A program made the position numbers and the translations under genes. This document shows positions 17,963-27,992 of a stretch of DNA of 64,000 bases, in pieces. A model generated the notes under the pieces. That model was not told the DNA's origin. It saw only the letters and a program-made list of their open reading frames with translations, and made no database searches. The DNA is from Woeseiaceae bacterium (GTDB lineage: Bacteria > Pseudomonadota > Gammaproteobacteria > Steroidobacterales > Woeseiaceae). Position 1 is the first letter of the stretch. Each line of letters begins with the position of its first letter. The DNA lies in contig JAJFKS010000025.1 in NCBI GenBank assembly GCA_021773115.1, positions 186,001 through 250,000 of the forward strand. The letters run 5' to 3'.

Positions 17963-19393
17963 ATGAGCAGAAGTTTTGACGTTATTGTCATCGGTTCTGG
18001 ACCGGCCGGATATATTGCTGCCATTCGTGCGGCACAGTTGGGTAAGACGGTGGCGTGTATCGATGAATGGAAAAACAAGGATGGCAAGAACGCCTTTGGT
18101 GGCACCTGCCTGAATGCCGGTTGTATTCCGTCAAAAGCAATGCTCGAGTCGTCTGAGTTAATGCACCGAGCGCAGCACGAATTCAAAACGCACGGTATCA
18201 AGACCGGCACAATCGAACTGGATCTTGCCGCCATGCAAAAGCGCCGCGCGACGATCGTGCGTCAATTGACCGGTGGTATCGCCGGGCTGTTCAAGGCCAA
18301 TAAGGTCGAAGGTCTGGTTGGACACGGCAAACTTCTCGCGGGTAAGCATGTTGAATTCACACCAGCCGATGGTGAGGTTGAAATAATCTCGGCACAAAAT
18401 GTCATTCTCGCCTCGGGATCGACACCGATTGAACTGGGTATTGCAAAATTCGACGATGACAAGATCATCGATTCCTGGGGTGCGCTCGAACTGACTGAGG
18501 TTCCGAATCGCCTCGGAGTTGTGGGTGCAGGCGTCATCGGTCTTGAACTTGGCAGTGTTTGGGCTCGATTGGGCTCTAAAGTGACGGTGCTTGAAGCGAT
18601 GGACGATTTCCTGTTCATGGCCGATCGAGATGTCGCAAAAGTTGCCGCCAAGGACTTCAAAGCCCAGGGGCTCGATATCAAACTCGGCGCCAAAGTTTCA
18701 TCGGCCAAGGCCGGCAAGAGCGGCGTCAGCGTGAGCTACGACGATGCGAACGGCTCGCAGACTGCGGAATTTGACCAACTTGTGGTCGCGGTAGGTCGTC
18801 GGCCGCACACGGACAATCTATTTGCTGAAGACGCGGGTATACAACTTGACGAGCGTGGCTTCATTGTCGTTGATGATGAGTGCCGTACGCGGGTGAAGGG
18901 TGTGTATGCCGTGGGTGACTGCGTACGAGGCCCGATGCTCGCGCACAAGGGATCGGAAGAGGGCGTCATGGTCGCGGACATCATCGCGGGCGAAATCGCC
19001 GAGGTGAACTACGAAGTCATTCCATCCGTTATTTATACGTCCCCGGAAATTGCATGGGTCGGAAAAACTGAAGCCGAAGTGAAGGCTTCGGGTCGTGCGT
19101 ATAAAGTTGGCTCGTTCCCGTTCGCCGCAAGCGGACGCGCCAAGGCAATGGAACAAACATCGGGCATGGTGAAGATGATTTCATCCAAAGACGATGACGA
19201 AATTCTCGGCGTGCACATCGTCGGCCCAATGGCCGGCGAGTTGATTGCAGAGGCGGTGTTGGCGCTGGAATTCTCGGCGAGCACTGAAGATGTTCAGCGA
19301 ACAATTCACGCCCACCCGAGTCTGGCTGAAGCGTTCCACGAGGCGTCTCTGGCCGTGGATAATCGGGCACTCAATTTCCCGAACAAGCCGTAG
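17963..19393 (+). CDS. lpd: Dihydrolipoamide dehydrogenase (E3)
   Basis: 476 residues, FAD flavoprotein that reoxidises the dihydrolipoyl arm with NAD+. FAD-binding GSGPAGYIAAIRAAQLG near the N-terminus, redox disulfide in GGTCLNAGCIPSKAML, NAD-binding GAGVIGLELGSVW, and the catalytic dyad block HAHPSLAEAFHEA at the C-terminus. Third gene of the sucAB-lpd set, 43 bases after sucB with its own ribosome site (AAAGGA). A strong GC-rich inverted repeat follows the stop. Confidence 0.96.
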   Translation: MSRSFDVIVIGSGPAGYIAAIRAAQLGKTVACIDEWKNKDGKNAFGGTCLNAGCIPSKAMLESSELMHRAQHEFKTHGIKTGTIELDLAAMQKRRATIVRQLTGGIAGLFKANKVEGLVGHGKLLAGKHVEFTPADGEVEIISAQNVILASGSTPIELGIAKFDDDKIIDSWGALELTEVPNRLGVVGAGVIGLELGSVWARLGSKVTVLEAMDDFLFMADRDVAKVAAKDFKAQGLDIKLGAKVSSAKAGKSGVSVSYDDANGSQTAEFDQLVVAVGRRPHTDNLFAEDAGIQLDERGFIVVDDECRTRVKGVYAVGDCVRGPMLAHKGSEEGVMVADIIAGEIAEVNYEVIPSVIYTSPEIAWVGKTEAEVKASGRAYKVGSFPFAASGRAKAMEQTSGMVKMISSKDDDEILGVHIVGPMAGELIAEAVLALEFSASTEDVQRTIHAHPSLAEAFHEASLAVDNRALNFPNKP

Positions 19394-19409
19394 TGGTCGT
19401 GCAGGCTTC

Positions 19410-19437
19410 GGTGCCCGGGCCGCAAAGCCCGGGCGCC
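19410..19437. terminator. GC-rich inverted repeat between convergent lpd and symporter genes
   Basis: Near-perfect stem of 10-11 bases: GGTGCCCGGGC (19410-19420) and GCCCGGGCGCC (19427-19437) around a 6-base loop. No T-run follows on either strand. Its place between two convergent stops suggests a bidirectional transcription barrier or mRNA 3' end stabiliser. Confidence 0.5.
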
Positions 19438-19442
19438 AACGA

Positions 19443-20909
19443 CTATTCCCAAAAGCCCGCGTTTTTGATCCCCAGGGCCTTTGGATCAAATGTATATTTC
19501 TCGACGCCTGCTTTTTTCTGCTTTTCGTAATCCCTGAGCGCCTTGACGGCAGGGCTGCCCATGAAAAACAGAATCAGGATGCCGATGATATTCAGCCAGG
19601 CCATTAGTCCGACGCCAATATCACCCATGGCCCAGGCAACATCCGCTGAGCGAATCATTCCGTAAAAAACTGAGGTTATCAGTACCAGTTTTAGAATCGT
19701 CAGCTCGCCCGGGAATCGGATAGTACGCCGGATATAAGCGACGTTGGTTTCGGCGATGTAGTAATAGGCCAGTAAAGTCGTAAAGGCGAAAAAGAACAGT
19801 GCGACCGCCACAAAGATTTCGCCCGACGCACCAACGACACTCTCTAACGCCATTTGTGTGAAGGCTGGGCTGTTGATGATGACATCACTGCTGGCGACGC
19901 CGCCGCTTATGGCAGCGGTAACGCCCTCGACGTAATATTGCTGGGTGATCAGAATCATGAATGCGGTCGCAGAGCACACGAACAGGGTGTCGACGTAAAC
20001 TGAGAACGCCTGGACGAGCCCCTGTTGCGCCGGATGATCAACTTCGGCTGCGGCTGCTGCATGCGGTCCCGTACCCTGGCCCGCTTCGTTGGAATACACG
20101 CCGCGTTTGACGCCCCAGCCAATAGCGGCGCCGAATCCGGCCATCGGTGTAAAGATGTCCTTCATGATCATGGCGAACACATCAGGCAGATCGCCAATGT
20201 GATAGCCGATGACGCCCAGCGCCATCAGGATATAACCGAGCGCCATGAACGGTACGACGATCTGCGTGAAGTGGGCGATGCGCTTAACGCCGCCAAATAT
20301 AATGAACCCCAGGATTCCGACAACTGCGACCGCCGCAATCATTTTAGTAGTTGATACGCTATCGCCGAGAAAGTTGATCGTCGAACCGCCACCGAAGGCA
20401 AGCTCCGCGGCGTTACCGATACTGTTTGACTGGACGCCCGGCAACAATGCGCCAACGGCGACTATTGTCGTTAGGGCGAAGATCCAGGCGTACCATTTCT
20501 GCCCCATGGCCTTTTCGATGTAGTAGGCCGGGCCACCTCGATACTGACCTTCGTCCTCTTCTTTGTAGATTTGCCCCAGTGTAGATTCAATGTACGCTGT
20601 CGCCGCGCCAAAAAATGCAACGACCCACATCCAGAAGACGGCGCTTGGTCCACCGAATCCGATGGCTGCCGCAACACCGGCGATATTGCCGGTACCGACG
20701 CGCCCGGACAGTGAAACGGCCAGCGCCTGGAATGAAGAAATACCCCTGTCGGATTCCTTATTGGATAGCAGCAGGCGAATCATTTCCTTGAAATGCCGCA
20801 CCTGCGCAAAACGGGTCATGACCGAGAAAAACAAGCCGGCACCGAGGCATAAGTAAATGAGCCCCTCACTCCAGATGTAAGCATTGATTGTTGCGACGAT
20901 ATCCTGCAT
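19443..20909 (-). CDS. Sodium:alanine symporter family protein (AGCS)
   Basis: 488 residues, about ten to eleven transmembrane helices. The family blocks GRVGTGNIAGVAAAIGFGGP and GWGVKRGVYSNEAGQGTGPH identify the AGCS family, which imports alanine or glycine with Na+ in the inner membrane. The ATG at 20909 has GGGGGC upstream. It stands alone on the minus strand, divergent from the NfeD-like gene. Substrate preference (alanine, glycine, glutamine) cannot be decided from sequence. Confidence 0.92.
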   Translation of the reverse strand: MQDIVATINAYIWSEGLIYLCLGAGLFFSVMTRFAQVRHFKEMIRLLLSNKESDRGISSFQALAVSLSGRVGTGNIAGVAAAIGFGGPSAVFWMWVVAFFGAATAYIESTLGQIYKEEDEGQYRGGPAYYIEKAMGQKWYAWIFALTTIVAVGALLPGVQSNSIGNAAELAFGGGSTINFLGDSVSTTKMIAAVAVVGILGFIIFGGVKRIAHFTQIVVPFMALGYILMALGVIGYHIGDLPDVFAMIMKDIFTPMAGFGAAIGWGVKRGVYSNEAGQGTGPHAAAAAEVDHPAQQGLVQAFSVYVDTLFVCSATAFMILITQQYYVEGVTAAISGGVASSDVIINSPAFTQMALESVVGASGEIFVAVALFFFAFTTLLAYYYIAETNVAYIRRTIRFPGELTILKLVLITSVFYGMIRSADVAWAMGDIGVGLMAWLNIIGILILFFMGSPAVKALRDYEKQKKAGVEKYTFDPKALGIKNAGFWE

Positions 20910-21046
20910 GCCGTGCCCCCGGATTCTTGTTTATTTTCGGCGAACGGAATCTTACCGCATAATGGGACGCGCTTGGCCTCTTTCAATCTGCAACCGAACG
21001 CTTTTTCGCGATATAGTGCGCACTAGCTTGGTTGTGGAGCGATTCA

Positions 21047-21478
21047 ATGGATTGGTGGCAATGGATGGTAATCGGGGCCGTGTTACTGGGTGCGGAAATG
21101 TTCGCGGTGGACGCGCAGTTCTATCTTGTTTTCATCGGTGTCTCCGCCGCTCTGGTCGGCCTGGCCGGATTGCTCGGCATTGACATGGTTCTTTGGGTTC
21201 AGTGGGCGGTGTTTGGCGCTCTGTCGCTGATTTCGATGTTCACGTTTCGACGCCAACTCTACGAGAAAATACGTGGCAACGTCGAAGGCTTTCGCGATTC
21301 GCTTGCCGGCGACTCGGTGCAGGTTGACGAGGATCTGGCAGTGGGATCGGAAACTCGTCTTGAGTATCGCGGAACGAAATGGACTGTAAGAAATTCGGGT
21401 AGCGCGACAATTGCCGGGGGGTCACGAGCCAAGGTGACCAAGGTTGATGGACTAACCCTACACATTGAAGCTGAATAG
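21047..21478 (+). CDS. NfeD family membrane protein
   Basis: 143 residues: N-terminal transmembrane helices (WQWMVIGAVLLGAEMF, LVFIGVSAALVGLAGLLG, VQWAVFGALSLISMF) followed by a C-terminal OB-fold-like domain (about 83-143, LEYRGTKWTVRNSG). NfeD proteins partner with SPFH proteins in membrane organisation. The start ATG 21047 has GGAG 8 bases upstream. The SPFH gene begins 16 bases after its stop, the standard pairing. This is the short NfeD type lacking the ClpP-like protease domain. Confidence 0.88.
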   Translation: MDWWQWMVIGAVLLGAEMFAVDAQFYLVFIGVSAALVGLAGLLGIDMVLWVQWAVFGALSLISMFTFRRQLYEKIRGNVEGFRDSLAGDSVQVDEDLAVGSETRLEYRGTKWTVRNSGSATIAGGSRAKVTKVDGLTLHIEAE

Positions 21479-21494
21479 GACAGGGAGAAACGAA

Positions 21495-22418
21495 ATGGAC
21501 ACTGGCTTTATCGCAATTCTGGTAGTTGTATTTCTGATCGTCGTTATATTGGCGAAGACGGCGGTTATCGTCCCACAACAGAACGCCTTCGTTGTCGAGC
21601 GACTGGGTAAGTACAGCAAAACGCTGAATGCCGGGTTTCACATCCTGATTCCGTTTCTTGAAAGGATTGCGTACAAGCACACGCTGAAGGAACAGGCGAC
21701 TGATATTGATGAGCAGGTCTGCATCACCAATGACAATGTACAAGTGGGTGTCGATGGCGTGCTGTACATGCAGGTACTCGATCCGGGTCGTGCGTCGTAC
21801 GGAATCGGCAACTACATGTTTGCGATCTCGCAGCTGGCGCAAACGACCTTGCGTAGCGAAATCGGCAAAATCGCACTGGATCGCACCTTTGAGGAGCGAG
21901 GCACCATCAACCAGAACGTTGTCTCCGAACTCGATAAGGCGAGCGATCCCTGGGGCGTGAAAGTATTGCGCTACGAGATCAAGAACATTAACCCGCCACA
22001 TGACGTACTCAGCGCGATGGAAAAACAGATGCGTGCCGAACGTGAAAAGCGTGCGGTTATTTTGACGTCAGAAGGTGAACGTGACGCCAAGATCAACCAG
22101 GCGGAGGGCGACAAACAGCGCGTGATCAAACAGTCTGAAGCCGTGAAGATGGAGAAGATCAACGAGGCGCAAGGTGAGGCTGAAGCCATCCTGGCGGTCG
22201 CGACCGCAACTGCGCAGGGTTTACGTGAAGTTGCTGCTGCCGTTGTTGGTCAAGGCGGCCCGGACGCGATGCAGCTCAGGATCGCCGAGCAATACATCGA
22301 GCAGTTCGGCAATCTCGCCAAAGTGGGCAATACTTTTGTCGTCCCGTCGAACCTGGCCGATCTGACATCGATGATGGCGCTGGCGACCGATATCGCGAAA
22401 CGCAAACCTGAGGCTTAG
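21495..22418 (+). CDS. SPFH/band 7 protein (stomatin-like, QmcA type)
   Basis: 307 residues. One N-terminal membrane anchor (residues 4-22), a band 7 domain (VVPQQNAFVVERLGKYSKTL onward) and a long coiled coil (MRAEREKRAVILTSEGERDAKINQAEGDKQ) that drives oligomerisation. Such proteins form ring-like cages at the inner membrane and interact with FtsH or NfeD partners. Start ATG 21495 has AGGGAG upstream. Paired with the NfeD gene just before it. Convergent with relA, 24 bases apart. Confidence 0.93.
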   Translation: MDTGFIAILVVVFLIVVILAKTAVIVPQQNAFVVERLGKYSKTLNAGFHILIPFLERIAYKHTLKEQATDIDEQVCITNDNVQVGVDGVLYMQVLDPGRASYGIGNYMFAISQLAQTTLRSEIGKIALDRTFEERGTINQNVVSELDKASDPWGVKVLRYEIKNINPPHDVLSAMEKQMRAEREKRAVILTSEGERDAKINQAEGDKQRVIKQSEAVKMEKINEAQGEAEAILAVATATAQGLREVAAAVVGQGGPDAMQLRIAEQYIEQFGNLAKVGNTFVVPSNLADLTSMMALATDIAKRKPEA

Positions 22419-22442
22419 CACAAAGCGTGCCGGGCGTGCCGG

Positions 22443-24572
22443 TCAGGCTTTGCGTCTGACTGACACGACATTGGTCAATTGTTCGAGACGGTTGATCGCA
22501 GAACTCAAGCTTGGCAAGTCCTGAATTTCGACACGCAGATCCATGATGACCTGCATGGACTTCTTGTCCGTGTGACTCTGAATATTCAATACGTTCGCGT
22601 TTTCATCGGCGAGTACGGATGTGATGTCACGAATCAGTCCGTTGCGATCAAAGGCATGCAGGCTCAGGTCAACCGGGTAGGCACTGCTGTCCGACGCCCC
22701 CCAGCTGGTCTCGAGCACCCGTTCCGGGCTTCGCTTCTTGAGACCGAGGAAATTGCCACAGTCCTGTCGATGGATGGTGACACCTCGACCCTGGGTAATG
22801 TATCCGACAATCGACTCCGGCGGCACCGGTCGGCAACAACGCGCGAAATTGCACAGCAAGTCACCGACCCCGGCGACCGTCGGTGAATCCGGTTTAGTCG
22901 CTTTACGTCGGCTCGAGCGCCGCGGCTTGAGCAGTGGCGGTTTGCTTGTACGCAGGTTCTGCAGGGCACTGGCGATCGACGCGGAGGTCAGGTCACCGGC
23001 GCCCAGTGAAATACACAGCGCAGCAGTATCTTTGTGTTTCAGTTTCTTTGCGATGTCGTCGGTTGCGACACGTTTTTCATTCAGGCGCGCCAACTCCCGA
23101 TCCAGAATTTCGCGGCCCTGGCGCAAGTGTTGATCCCGGTCCTGGTGTCGAAACCAGTTGCGAACTTTCGCGCGGGATCCAGCACCGGCAATGTAGCCAA
23201 GTTTCGGACTGAGCCAGTCACGACTGGGCTGCGACTGACTGCCGGTAATGATCTCGACCTTATCGCCATTTTGCACATGATGTGTCAGCGGAACGATGCG
23301 GCCGTTGATCTTGGCACCACGACATCGATGTCCAACCTGTGTGTGCACGTGGTAGGCAAAATCGAGCGGCGTCGCGTTTGCCGGTAACTCCACAATGTCA
23401 CCTTTTGGGCTGACGGCATAAACACGATCTTCAAAAAAATCATCGCGAATCTGCTCCAGCAGGTCGGCGCCGCCATCGGTGGGTTCAAGCAGCTGTCGCA
23501 GGAACCGTATCTTCTGGTCAAATGCGGCCGGCGCGTTGCCGCCTTCTTTGTAACGCCAGTGGGCAGCGACACCGAGTTCAGCGTGATTGTGCATTTCGTG
23601 CGAGCGTATCTGGATCTCGACCGTCTTTCCCTCGGGACCGATGACCGCGGTGTGCAAAGAACGGTAATCGTTCTCTTTCGGGTTGGCAATATAGTCATCG
23701 AACTCGCCCGGGATGTAGGACCAGATGTTGTGCACGATGCCGAGCGCGGCGTAGCAGTCTTTAACGTCTTCGACGAGGATACGAACAGCACGAATGTCGT
23801 ACAGCGAGTCGAGGCCCCGATCTTTACGCTGCATTTTGCGCCAAATGCTGTAGATGTGTTTCGGGCGGCCTGAAATCTCCGCCTGAATTGAATGCTGCGT
23901 GAGTTCAGCGTGCAATTCTGCTTTGACTGCCTCGATAAAACGCTCCCGCTCGGTACGTTTTTCTTTCAGGGCCCTGGCGATTTCGCGGTAGGTGTCCGGA
24001 TCCAGGTAACGGAATGCGTAGTCTTCAAGCTCCCATTTCAATTGCCAAACACCAAGACGATTCGCGAGGGGTGCAAAAATTTCGCGCGTCTCGATGGCGA
24101 GCGCCTGTTGAACTTTGCGCGAGTCATTGCGAGCTTCACGAAGGCGCAGGAGTTGTTCGGCGATTCGCACCAGCACCAAACGGACATCAGACACCACGGC
24201 GAGCAGCATCTTTCGAAGTGCCTCTGACTGTTGCGCGGCGAGAGCGTCGCCGGGCTGCCAATTGCCGGGCAGCGAGAACTGGTCGAGTTGCTGCAAGCCG
24301 AGAAGGTATCGAGATATATCTTGTAAGGGTTTGTTTTGTAACAGTTTAGATTTAAGAATATCGTCGCGAATCAGGGGGTAGGCGTAAACGGCTGCGACGA
24401 TTCCGTCGGGCAATCCCAGCGGTTCGATGATGGCGGCAATTTGTTCGCCCTCGAGCCGCGCCGCCGTCAGGCCGGGTTTGTCCGGCAAGCCTGCCAAATA
24501 GCGTCGCACTTCGGCGACGATATCGTCAGGTTCGTCGCTGTTTGCCTTTTTTTCCACGTCGCTTGCCGACAT
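22443..24572 (-). CDS. relA: (p)ppGpp synthetase RelA
   Basis: 709 residues: degenerate N-terminal hydrolase-like region without an HD motif, synthetase domain (ISGRPKHIYSIWRKM, LYDIRAVRIL), TGS domain (DIVELPANATPLDFAYHVH), helical region and a C-terminal ACT domain (DRNGLIRDITSVLADE). The EFDD sequence in the synthetase domain marks the RelA type rather than bifunctional SpoT, which has basic residues there. It synthesises the stringent-response alarmone on ribosomes carrying uncharged tRNA. The usual NGY of the nucleotide-binding loop reads NDY here. Alone on the minus strand, convergent with the SPFH gene. Confidence 0.94.
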   Translation of the reverse strand: MSASDVEKKANSDEPDDIVAEVRRYLAGLPDKPGLTAARLEGEQIAAIIEPLGLPDGIVAAVYAYPLIRDDILKSKLLQNKPLQDISRYLLGLQQLDQFSLPGNWQPGDALAAQQSEALRKMLLAVVSDVRLVLVRIAEQLLRLREARNDSRKVQQALAIETREIFAPLANRLGVWQLKWELEDYAFRYLDPDTYREIARALKEKRTERERFIEAVKAELHAELTQHSIQAEISGRPKHIYSIWRKMQRKDRGLDSLYDIRAVRILVEDVKDCYAALGIVHNIWSYIPGEFDDYIANPKENDYRSLHTAVIGPEGKTVEIQIRSHEMHNHAELGVAAHWRYKEGGNAPAAFDQKIRFLRQLLEPTDGGADLLEQIRDDFFEDRVYAVSPKGDIVELPANATPLDFAYHVHTQVGHRCRGAKINGRIVPLTHHVQNGDKVEIITGSQSQPSRDWLSPKLGYIAGAGSRAKVRNWFRHQDRDQHLRQGREILDRELARLNEKRVATDDIAKKLKHKDTAALCISLGAGDLTSASIASALQNLRTSKPPLLKPRRSSRRKATKPDSPTVAGVGDLLCNFARCCRPVPPESIVGYITQGRGVTIHRQDCGNFLGLKKRSPERVLETSWGASDSSAYPVDLSLHAFDRNGLIRDITSVLADENANVLNIQSHTDKKSMQVIMDLRVEIQDLPSLSSAINRLEQLTNVVSVRRKA

Positions 24573-24682
24573 TTGTCGCTATTCTCGTGTGTGCCTGTTC
24601 GCTCAATACCCGCTATCATACGCGCAGTTTCGACCGGGCATTCAGGTCGGCGAATGAATGGGCAATTTAAGAGCGGGACACA

Positions 24683-25432
24683 ATGGCAGGACACAGTAAA
24701 TGGGCGAATATCCAGCACCGCAAGGGTGCCCAGGATAAAAAACGCGGCAAACTTTTCACGAAACTGATTCGGGAAATCACCGTCGCGGCGAAAATGGGCG
24801 GCAGTGATATCGATTCAAATCCGCGTTTGCGACTCGCCATCGACAAAGCGAAAGGGCAAAGCATGCCGAAAGACAATATCGAGCGTGCCATCAAACGCGG
24901 TGCTGGCGAAACTGATGGCGCTGACTACCAGGAAATTCGCTACGAGGGCTACGGCCCCGGTGGCACGGCGGTTATGGTTGATTGCCTGACTGACAATCGA
25001 AATCGGACTGTCGCCGAGGTGCGGCATGCATTCACGAAATACGGCGGCAATCTCGGCGCCGACGGTTCCGTCAATTATCTGTTCGACCAGGTCGGCCAGC
25101 TGCTGATTCCTGCCGGGGTCGATGAAGAAAAACTCATGGAGGCAGCAATTGAAGCGGGTGCCGAAGATGTGGTTTCAGATTCCGACGGCTCCGTCGAAAT
25201 CGTTACCGCGCCCAGTGAATTTGAACAGGTTCGCGACGCAATGATCGCAGCGGGCATCGAACCGGAAGAGGCGCAAGTTACGATGCGAGCATCGACGAGT
25301 GCCGAGCTCAACGTCAAGGAAGCAACATCGATGATCAAGATGCTCGAAGTCCTTGAAGACCTGGATGATGTCCAGGAGGTGTACAGCAATGCCGACATTA
25401 GCGAAGACGTGCTGAAACAAATTGATGACTGA
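24683..25432 (+). CDS. yebC: YebC/PmpR family protein
   Basis: 249 residues, starting [23 protein letters not shown], the nearly invariant family N-terminus. Family members have been described both as DNA-binding regulators and, more recently, as translation factors that help ribosomes through proline stretches. The placement directly before ruvCAB is conserved in proteobacteria. A TATCAT hexamer at 24614-24619 could be its -10 element. Its stop overlaps possible ruvC starts. Confidence 0.95.
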   Translation: MAGHSKWANIQHRKGAQDKKRGKLFTKLIREITVAAKMGGSDIDSNPRLRLAIDKAKGQSMPKDNIERAIKRGAGETDGADYQEIRYEGYGPGGTAVMVDCLTDNRNRTVAEVRHAFTKYGGNLGADGSVNYLFDQVGQLLIPAGVDEEKLMEAAIEAGAEDVVSDSDGSVEIVTAPSEFEQVRDAMIAAGIEPEEAQVTMRASTSAELNVKEATSMIKMLEVLEDLDDVQEVYSNADISEDVLKQIDD

Positions 25433-25436
25433 TGCA

Positions 25437-25955
25437 ATGACAAAGCGGCGCATCCTGGGGATCGACCCCGGCTCCCGTCTAACGGGTTTTGGCGTGATTG
25501 ATTTTGACGGCGGTAAAGCGGTCTACATCGCGAGCGGCACGGTCAAAAGTGTTGAGGGTGCATTTGCCGACCGGCTGCGACAAATATTCGACTCCATTGG
25601 CAATATCGTCGATGAATTCCGGCCCGACATTGTTTCGATAGAGAGCGTGTTCATGCACAAGAACGCCGGCAGCGCCCTGAAACTCGGGCACGCCAGGTCG
25701 GCTGCAATCTGCGCAACGTTCAAGCATGGCACCGAAGTCTTCGAGTATGCGCCGCGCGAGATCAAACAGGCGGTTGTCGGCACCGGGGCTGCAACCAAAG
25801 AGCAAGTGCAGCATATGGTGGTGTCAATTCTGAGCCTTGACGGCTCACCGGCACCCGACGCTGCTGACGCACTCGCGGCGGCTTTGTGCCACGGACACCA
25901 GCGTCGCCTGAATGCACAGCTCGGCACCGGAAAAGCTATCGCGGGTGCACAATGA
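25437..25955 (+). CDS. ruvC: Crossover junction endodeoxyribonuclease RuvC
   Basis: 172 residues from ATG 25437 (an ATG at 25425 overlapping yebC is possible). It resolves Holliday junctions produced in recombinational repair. The acidic catalytic residues are visible in GIDPGSRLTGFG, IESVFMHKN and DAADALAAALCH. The ruvC stop overlaps the ruvA start as ATGA, so the two are translationally coupled. Confidence 0.96.
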   Translation: MTKRRILGIDPGSRLTGFGVIDFDGGKAVYIASGTVKSVEGAFADRLRQIFDSIGNIVDEFRPDIVSIESVFMHKNAGSALKLGHARSAAICATFKHGTEVFEYAPREIKQAVVGTGAATKEQVQHMVVSILSLDGSPAPDAADALAAALCHGHQRRLNAQLGTGKAIAGAQ

Positions 25956-26542
25956 TCGGATCACTCCGTGGTCTGTTGACGTCCAAGCTGGCGCCGCAAG
26001 TCGTTGTGGAGTGCAGCGGCGTTGGCTATGAAGTCGAAACGCCGATGTCGACCTTTCTCGATTTGCCGGGCCTGGGATCCGAGCTGTTTCTCTATACGCA
26101 TCTGCTGGTGCGCGAGGATGCGCAAATTCTCTACGGCTTTTCAACGGAAGACGAGAGGCTGATGTTTCGGACCTTGTTGAAAGTCAATCGTGTCGGGGCA
26201 AAACTGGCACTGGGAATTCTATCGGCGATGTCGACCAATGATTTTCGACGCTGCGTTGAATTCGAGGATTCAAACGCGTTATCCAGGATACCCGGCGTCG
26301 GCAAGAAAACTGCAGAGCGCCTGATCATTGAAATGCGTGACCGTATCGATGCCGCGGCGCCGGGCGGCGGCAAAGCAGCACCATTGACCGTTGAAGCAAG
26401 CGCACGGAATGAAGCTGTCGATGCGCTCGTCGCTCTGGGTTACAAACCGAAGGAAGTCAACAATCTGATTTCGAAACTCGATACCGACAATAAATCGGCC
26501 GAGGACATCATTCGCCTCGCACTCAGGCAGGCGGCACACTAA
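25952..26542 (+). CDS. ruvA: Holliday junction branch migration complex subunit RuvA
   Basis: 196 residues, start ATG 25952 (MIGSLRGLL) overlapping the ruvC stop. N-terminal OB-fold, central helix-hairpin-helix pair (LSRIPGVGKKTAERLIIEM) that contacts junction DNA, and a C-terminal domain (VDALVALGYKPKEVNNLISK) that binds RuvB. Length is that expected for RuvA. The ruvB ATG follows its stop directly. Confidence 0.97.
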   Translation: MIGSLRGLLTSKLAPQVVVECSGVGYEVETPMSTFLDLPGLGSELFLYTHLLVREDAQILYGFSTEDERLMFRTLLKVNRVGAKLALGILSAMSTNDFRRCVEFEDSNALSRIPGVGKKTAERLIIEMRDRIDAAAPGGGKAAPLTVEASARNEAVDALVALGYKPKEVNNLISKLDTDNKSAEDIIRLALRQAAH

Positions 26543-27589
26543 ATGGCAACCGTCGAACACGATCGCCTCAGCACTGGCCAGTCGAGCGGTGACGACAAGG
26601 TTTTCGATCGAGCCATTCGGCCGAAGACGCTCAAAGACTATCGCGGCCAGCCGGCCGTGAATCAGCAAATGAGTATTTTCATCGAGGCGGCACGCAAGCG
26701 TGAAGAGGCCCTCGATCACGTTTTGATATTCGGACCACCAGGTCTTGGCAAGACGACGCTGGCGCATATCATCGCCAATGAGATGGGTGTGACCTTGCGA
26801 CAGACCTCGGGCCCGGTACTGGAACGGCCCGGAGATCTTGCCGCGATTCTGACCAATCTCGAGCCGAACGACGTGCTGTTTGTCGATGAAATTCATCGTC
26901 TCAGCCCGGTAGTCGAAGAGATTCTGTATCCGGCGATGGAAGACTTCCAACTCGATATCATGATCGGCGAAGGTCCGGCTGCGCGCTCAATCAAACTGGA
27001 TCTGCCGCCATTTACACTGGTTGGCGCGACCACGCGCGCGGGATTGCTGACGTCGCCACTGCGCGACCGCTTCGGCATTGTGCAGAGACTGGAATTTTAC
27101 TCCGCCGTCGATCTGGAGCAGATCGCACACCGGTCTGCCGGCATATTGAACCTGCCGATTGACGATGCTGGTGCAAAAGCAATCGCCACACGTTCGCGTG
27201 GAACGCCACGAATCGCGAACCGCTTGTTACGTCGCGTACGCGATTTTGCCGAAGTGGAGGGCGACGGTGTCGTTACTGGTGCAGTCGCACAACATGCGAT
27301 GGATGTTCTGCAGGTCGATCCTTATGGATTCGACGCGCTCGATCGACGCTTGCTATTAACCATTATCGAGAAATTTGATGGCGGCCCGGTGGGCATCGAA
27401 AGCCTCGCGGCTGCGATCGGCGAGGAGCGCGGCACACTCGAAGACGTGCTTGAGCCCTACCTGATTCAACAGGGCTTCATGATGCGCACCGCACGTGGTC
27501 GAGTCGCGACGAAGAATGCGTACCTGCATTTTGGCTTGAAGCCACCGGTATGTTCGACGACTCAGGATTTGCCTTTCGATGATGAATAA
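26543..27589 (+). CDS. ruvB: Holliday junction branch migration helicase RuvB
   Basis: 348 residues, AAA+ motor of the RuvAB complex. RP-K-L-DYRGQ-type N-terminus, Walker [10 protein letters not shown], Walker [10 protein letters not shown], sensor [18 protein letters not shown], and a C-terminal winged helix ([24 protein letters not shown]). It starts on the base after the ruvA stop and overlaps ybgC by 11 bases. Confidence 0.97.
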   Translation: MATVEHDRLSTGQSSGDDKVFDRAIRPKTLKDYRGQPAVNQQMSIFIEAARKREEALDHVLIFGPPGLGKTTLAHIIANEMGVTLRQTSGPVLERPGDLAAILTNLEPNDVLFVDEIHRLSPVVEEILYPAMEDFQLDIMIGEGPAARSIKLDLPPFTLVGATTRAGLLTSPLRDRFGIVQRLEFYSAVDLEQIAHRSAGILNLPIDDAGAKAIATRSRGTPRIANRLLRRVRDFAEVEGDGVVTGAVAQHAMDVLQVDPYGFDALDRRLLLTIIEKFDGGPVGIESLAAAIGEERGTLEDVLEPYLIQQGFMMRTARGRVATKNAYLHFGLKPPVCSTTQDLPFDDE

Positions 27590-27992
27590 ACCCTTTGAGT
27601 GGCCCGTGCGCGTTTATTACGAAGACACGGATGCGCAGGCTGTCGTTTACTACGCGAACTACTTTCGATTTATGGAGCGTGCGCGCACGGAGTGGCTGCG
27701 CGCGCTGGGTGTTGATCAGGTCGCAATGATGAAGGATGAACGTCGCATCTTCGTCGTGACCCAAACGAAGGCGCAATTTATATCGCCCGCAAGACTTAAC
27801 GACGAACTGATTGTGACCGCGGCCCTTGGGCAGCAAACTCGCGCGACCTTTGAAATCATACAAGACATTTACCGAAACAGCCTGGACGGCGAGTTGCTGG
27901 TTCGCGGCGGCGTCATTGCAGCGTATCTGGATGCTGACACGATGAAACCAAAGCGTGTGCCGCCGTCACTATTTGAGGAAAAATTATCATGA
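27579..27992 (+). CDS. ybgC: Tol-Pal system-associated acyl-CoA thioesterase YbgC
   Basis: 137 residues, hot-dog fold 4HBT family. The catalytic aspartate is in [27 protein letters not shown], typical of YbgC. It hydrolyses short acyl-CoA or acyl-ACP thioesters and is regularly the first gene of the tol-pal cluster, although it is not needed for Tol function. The start lies inside the end of ruvB, and its stop overlaps the tolQ start. Confidence 0.95.
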   Translation: MMNKPFEWPVRVYYEDTDAQAVVYYANYFRFMERARTEWLRALGVDQVAMMKDERRIFVVTQTKAQFISPARLNDELIVTAALGQQTRATFEIIQDIYRNSLDGELLVRGGVIAAYLDADTMKPKRVPPSLFEEKLS

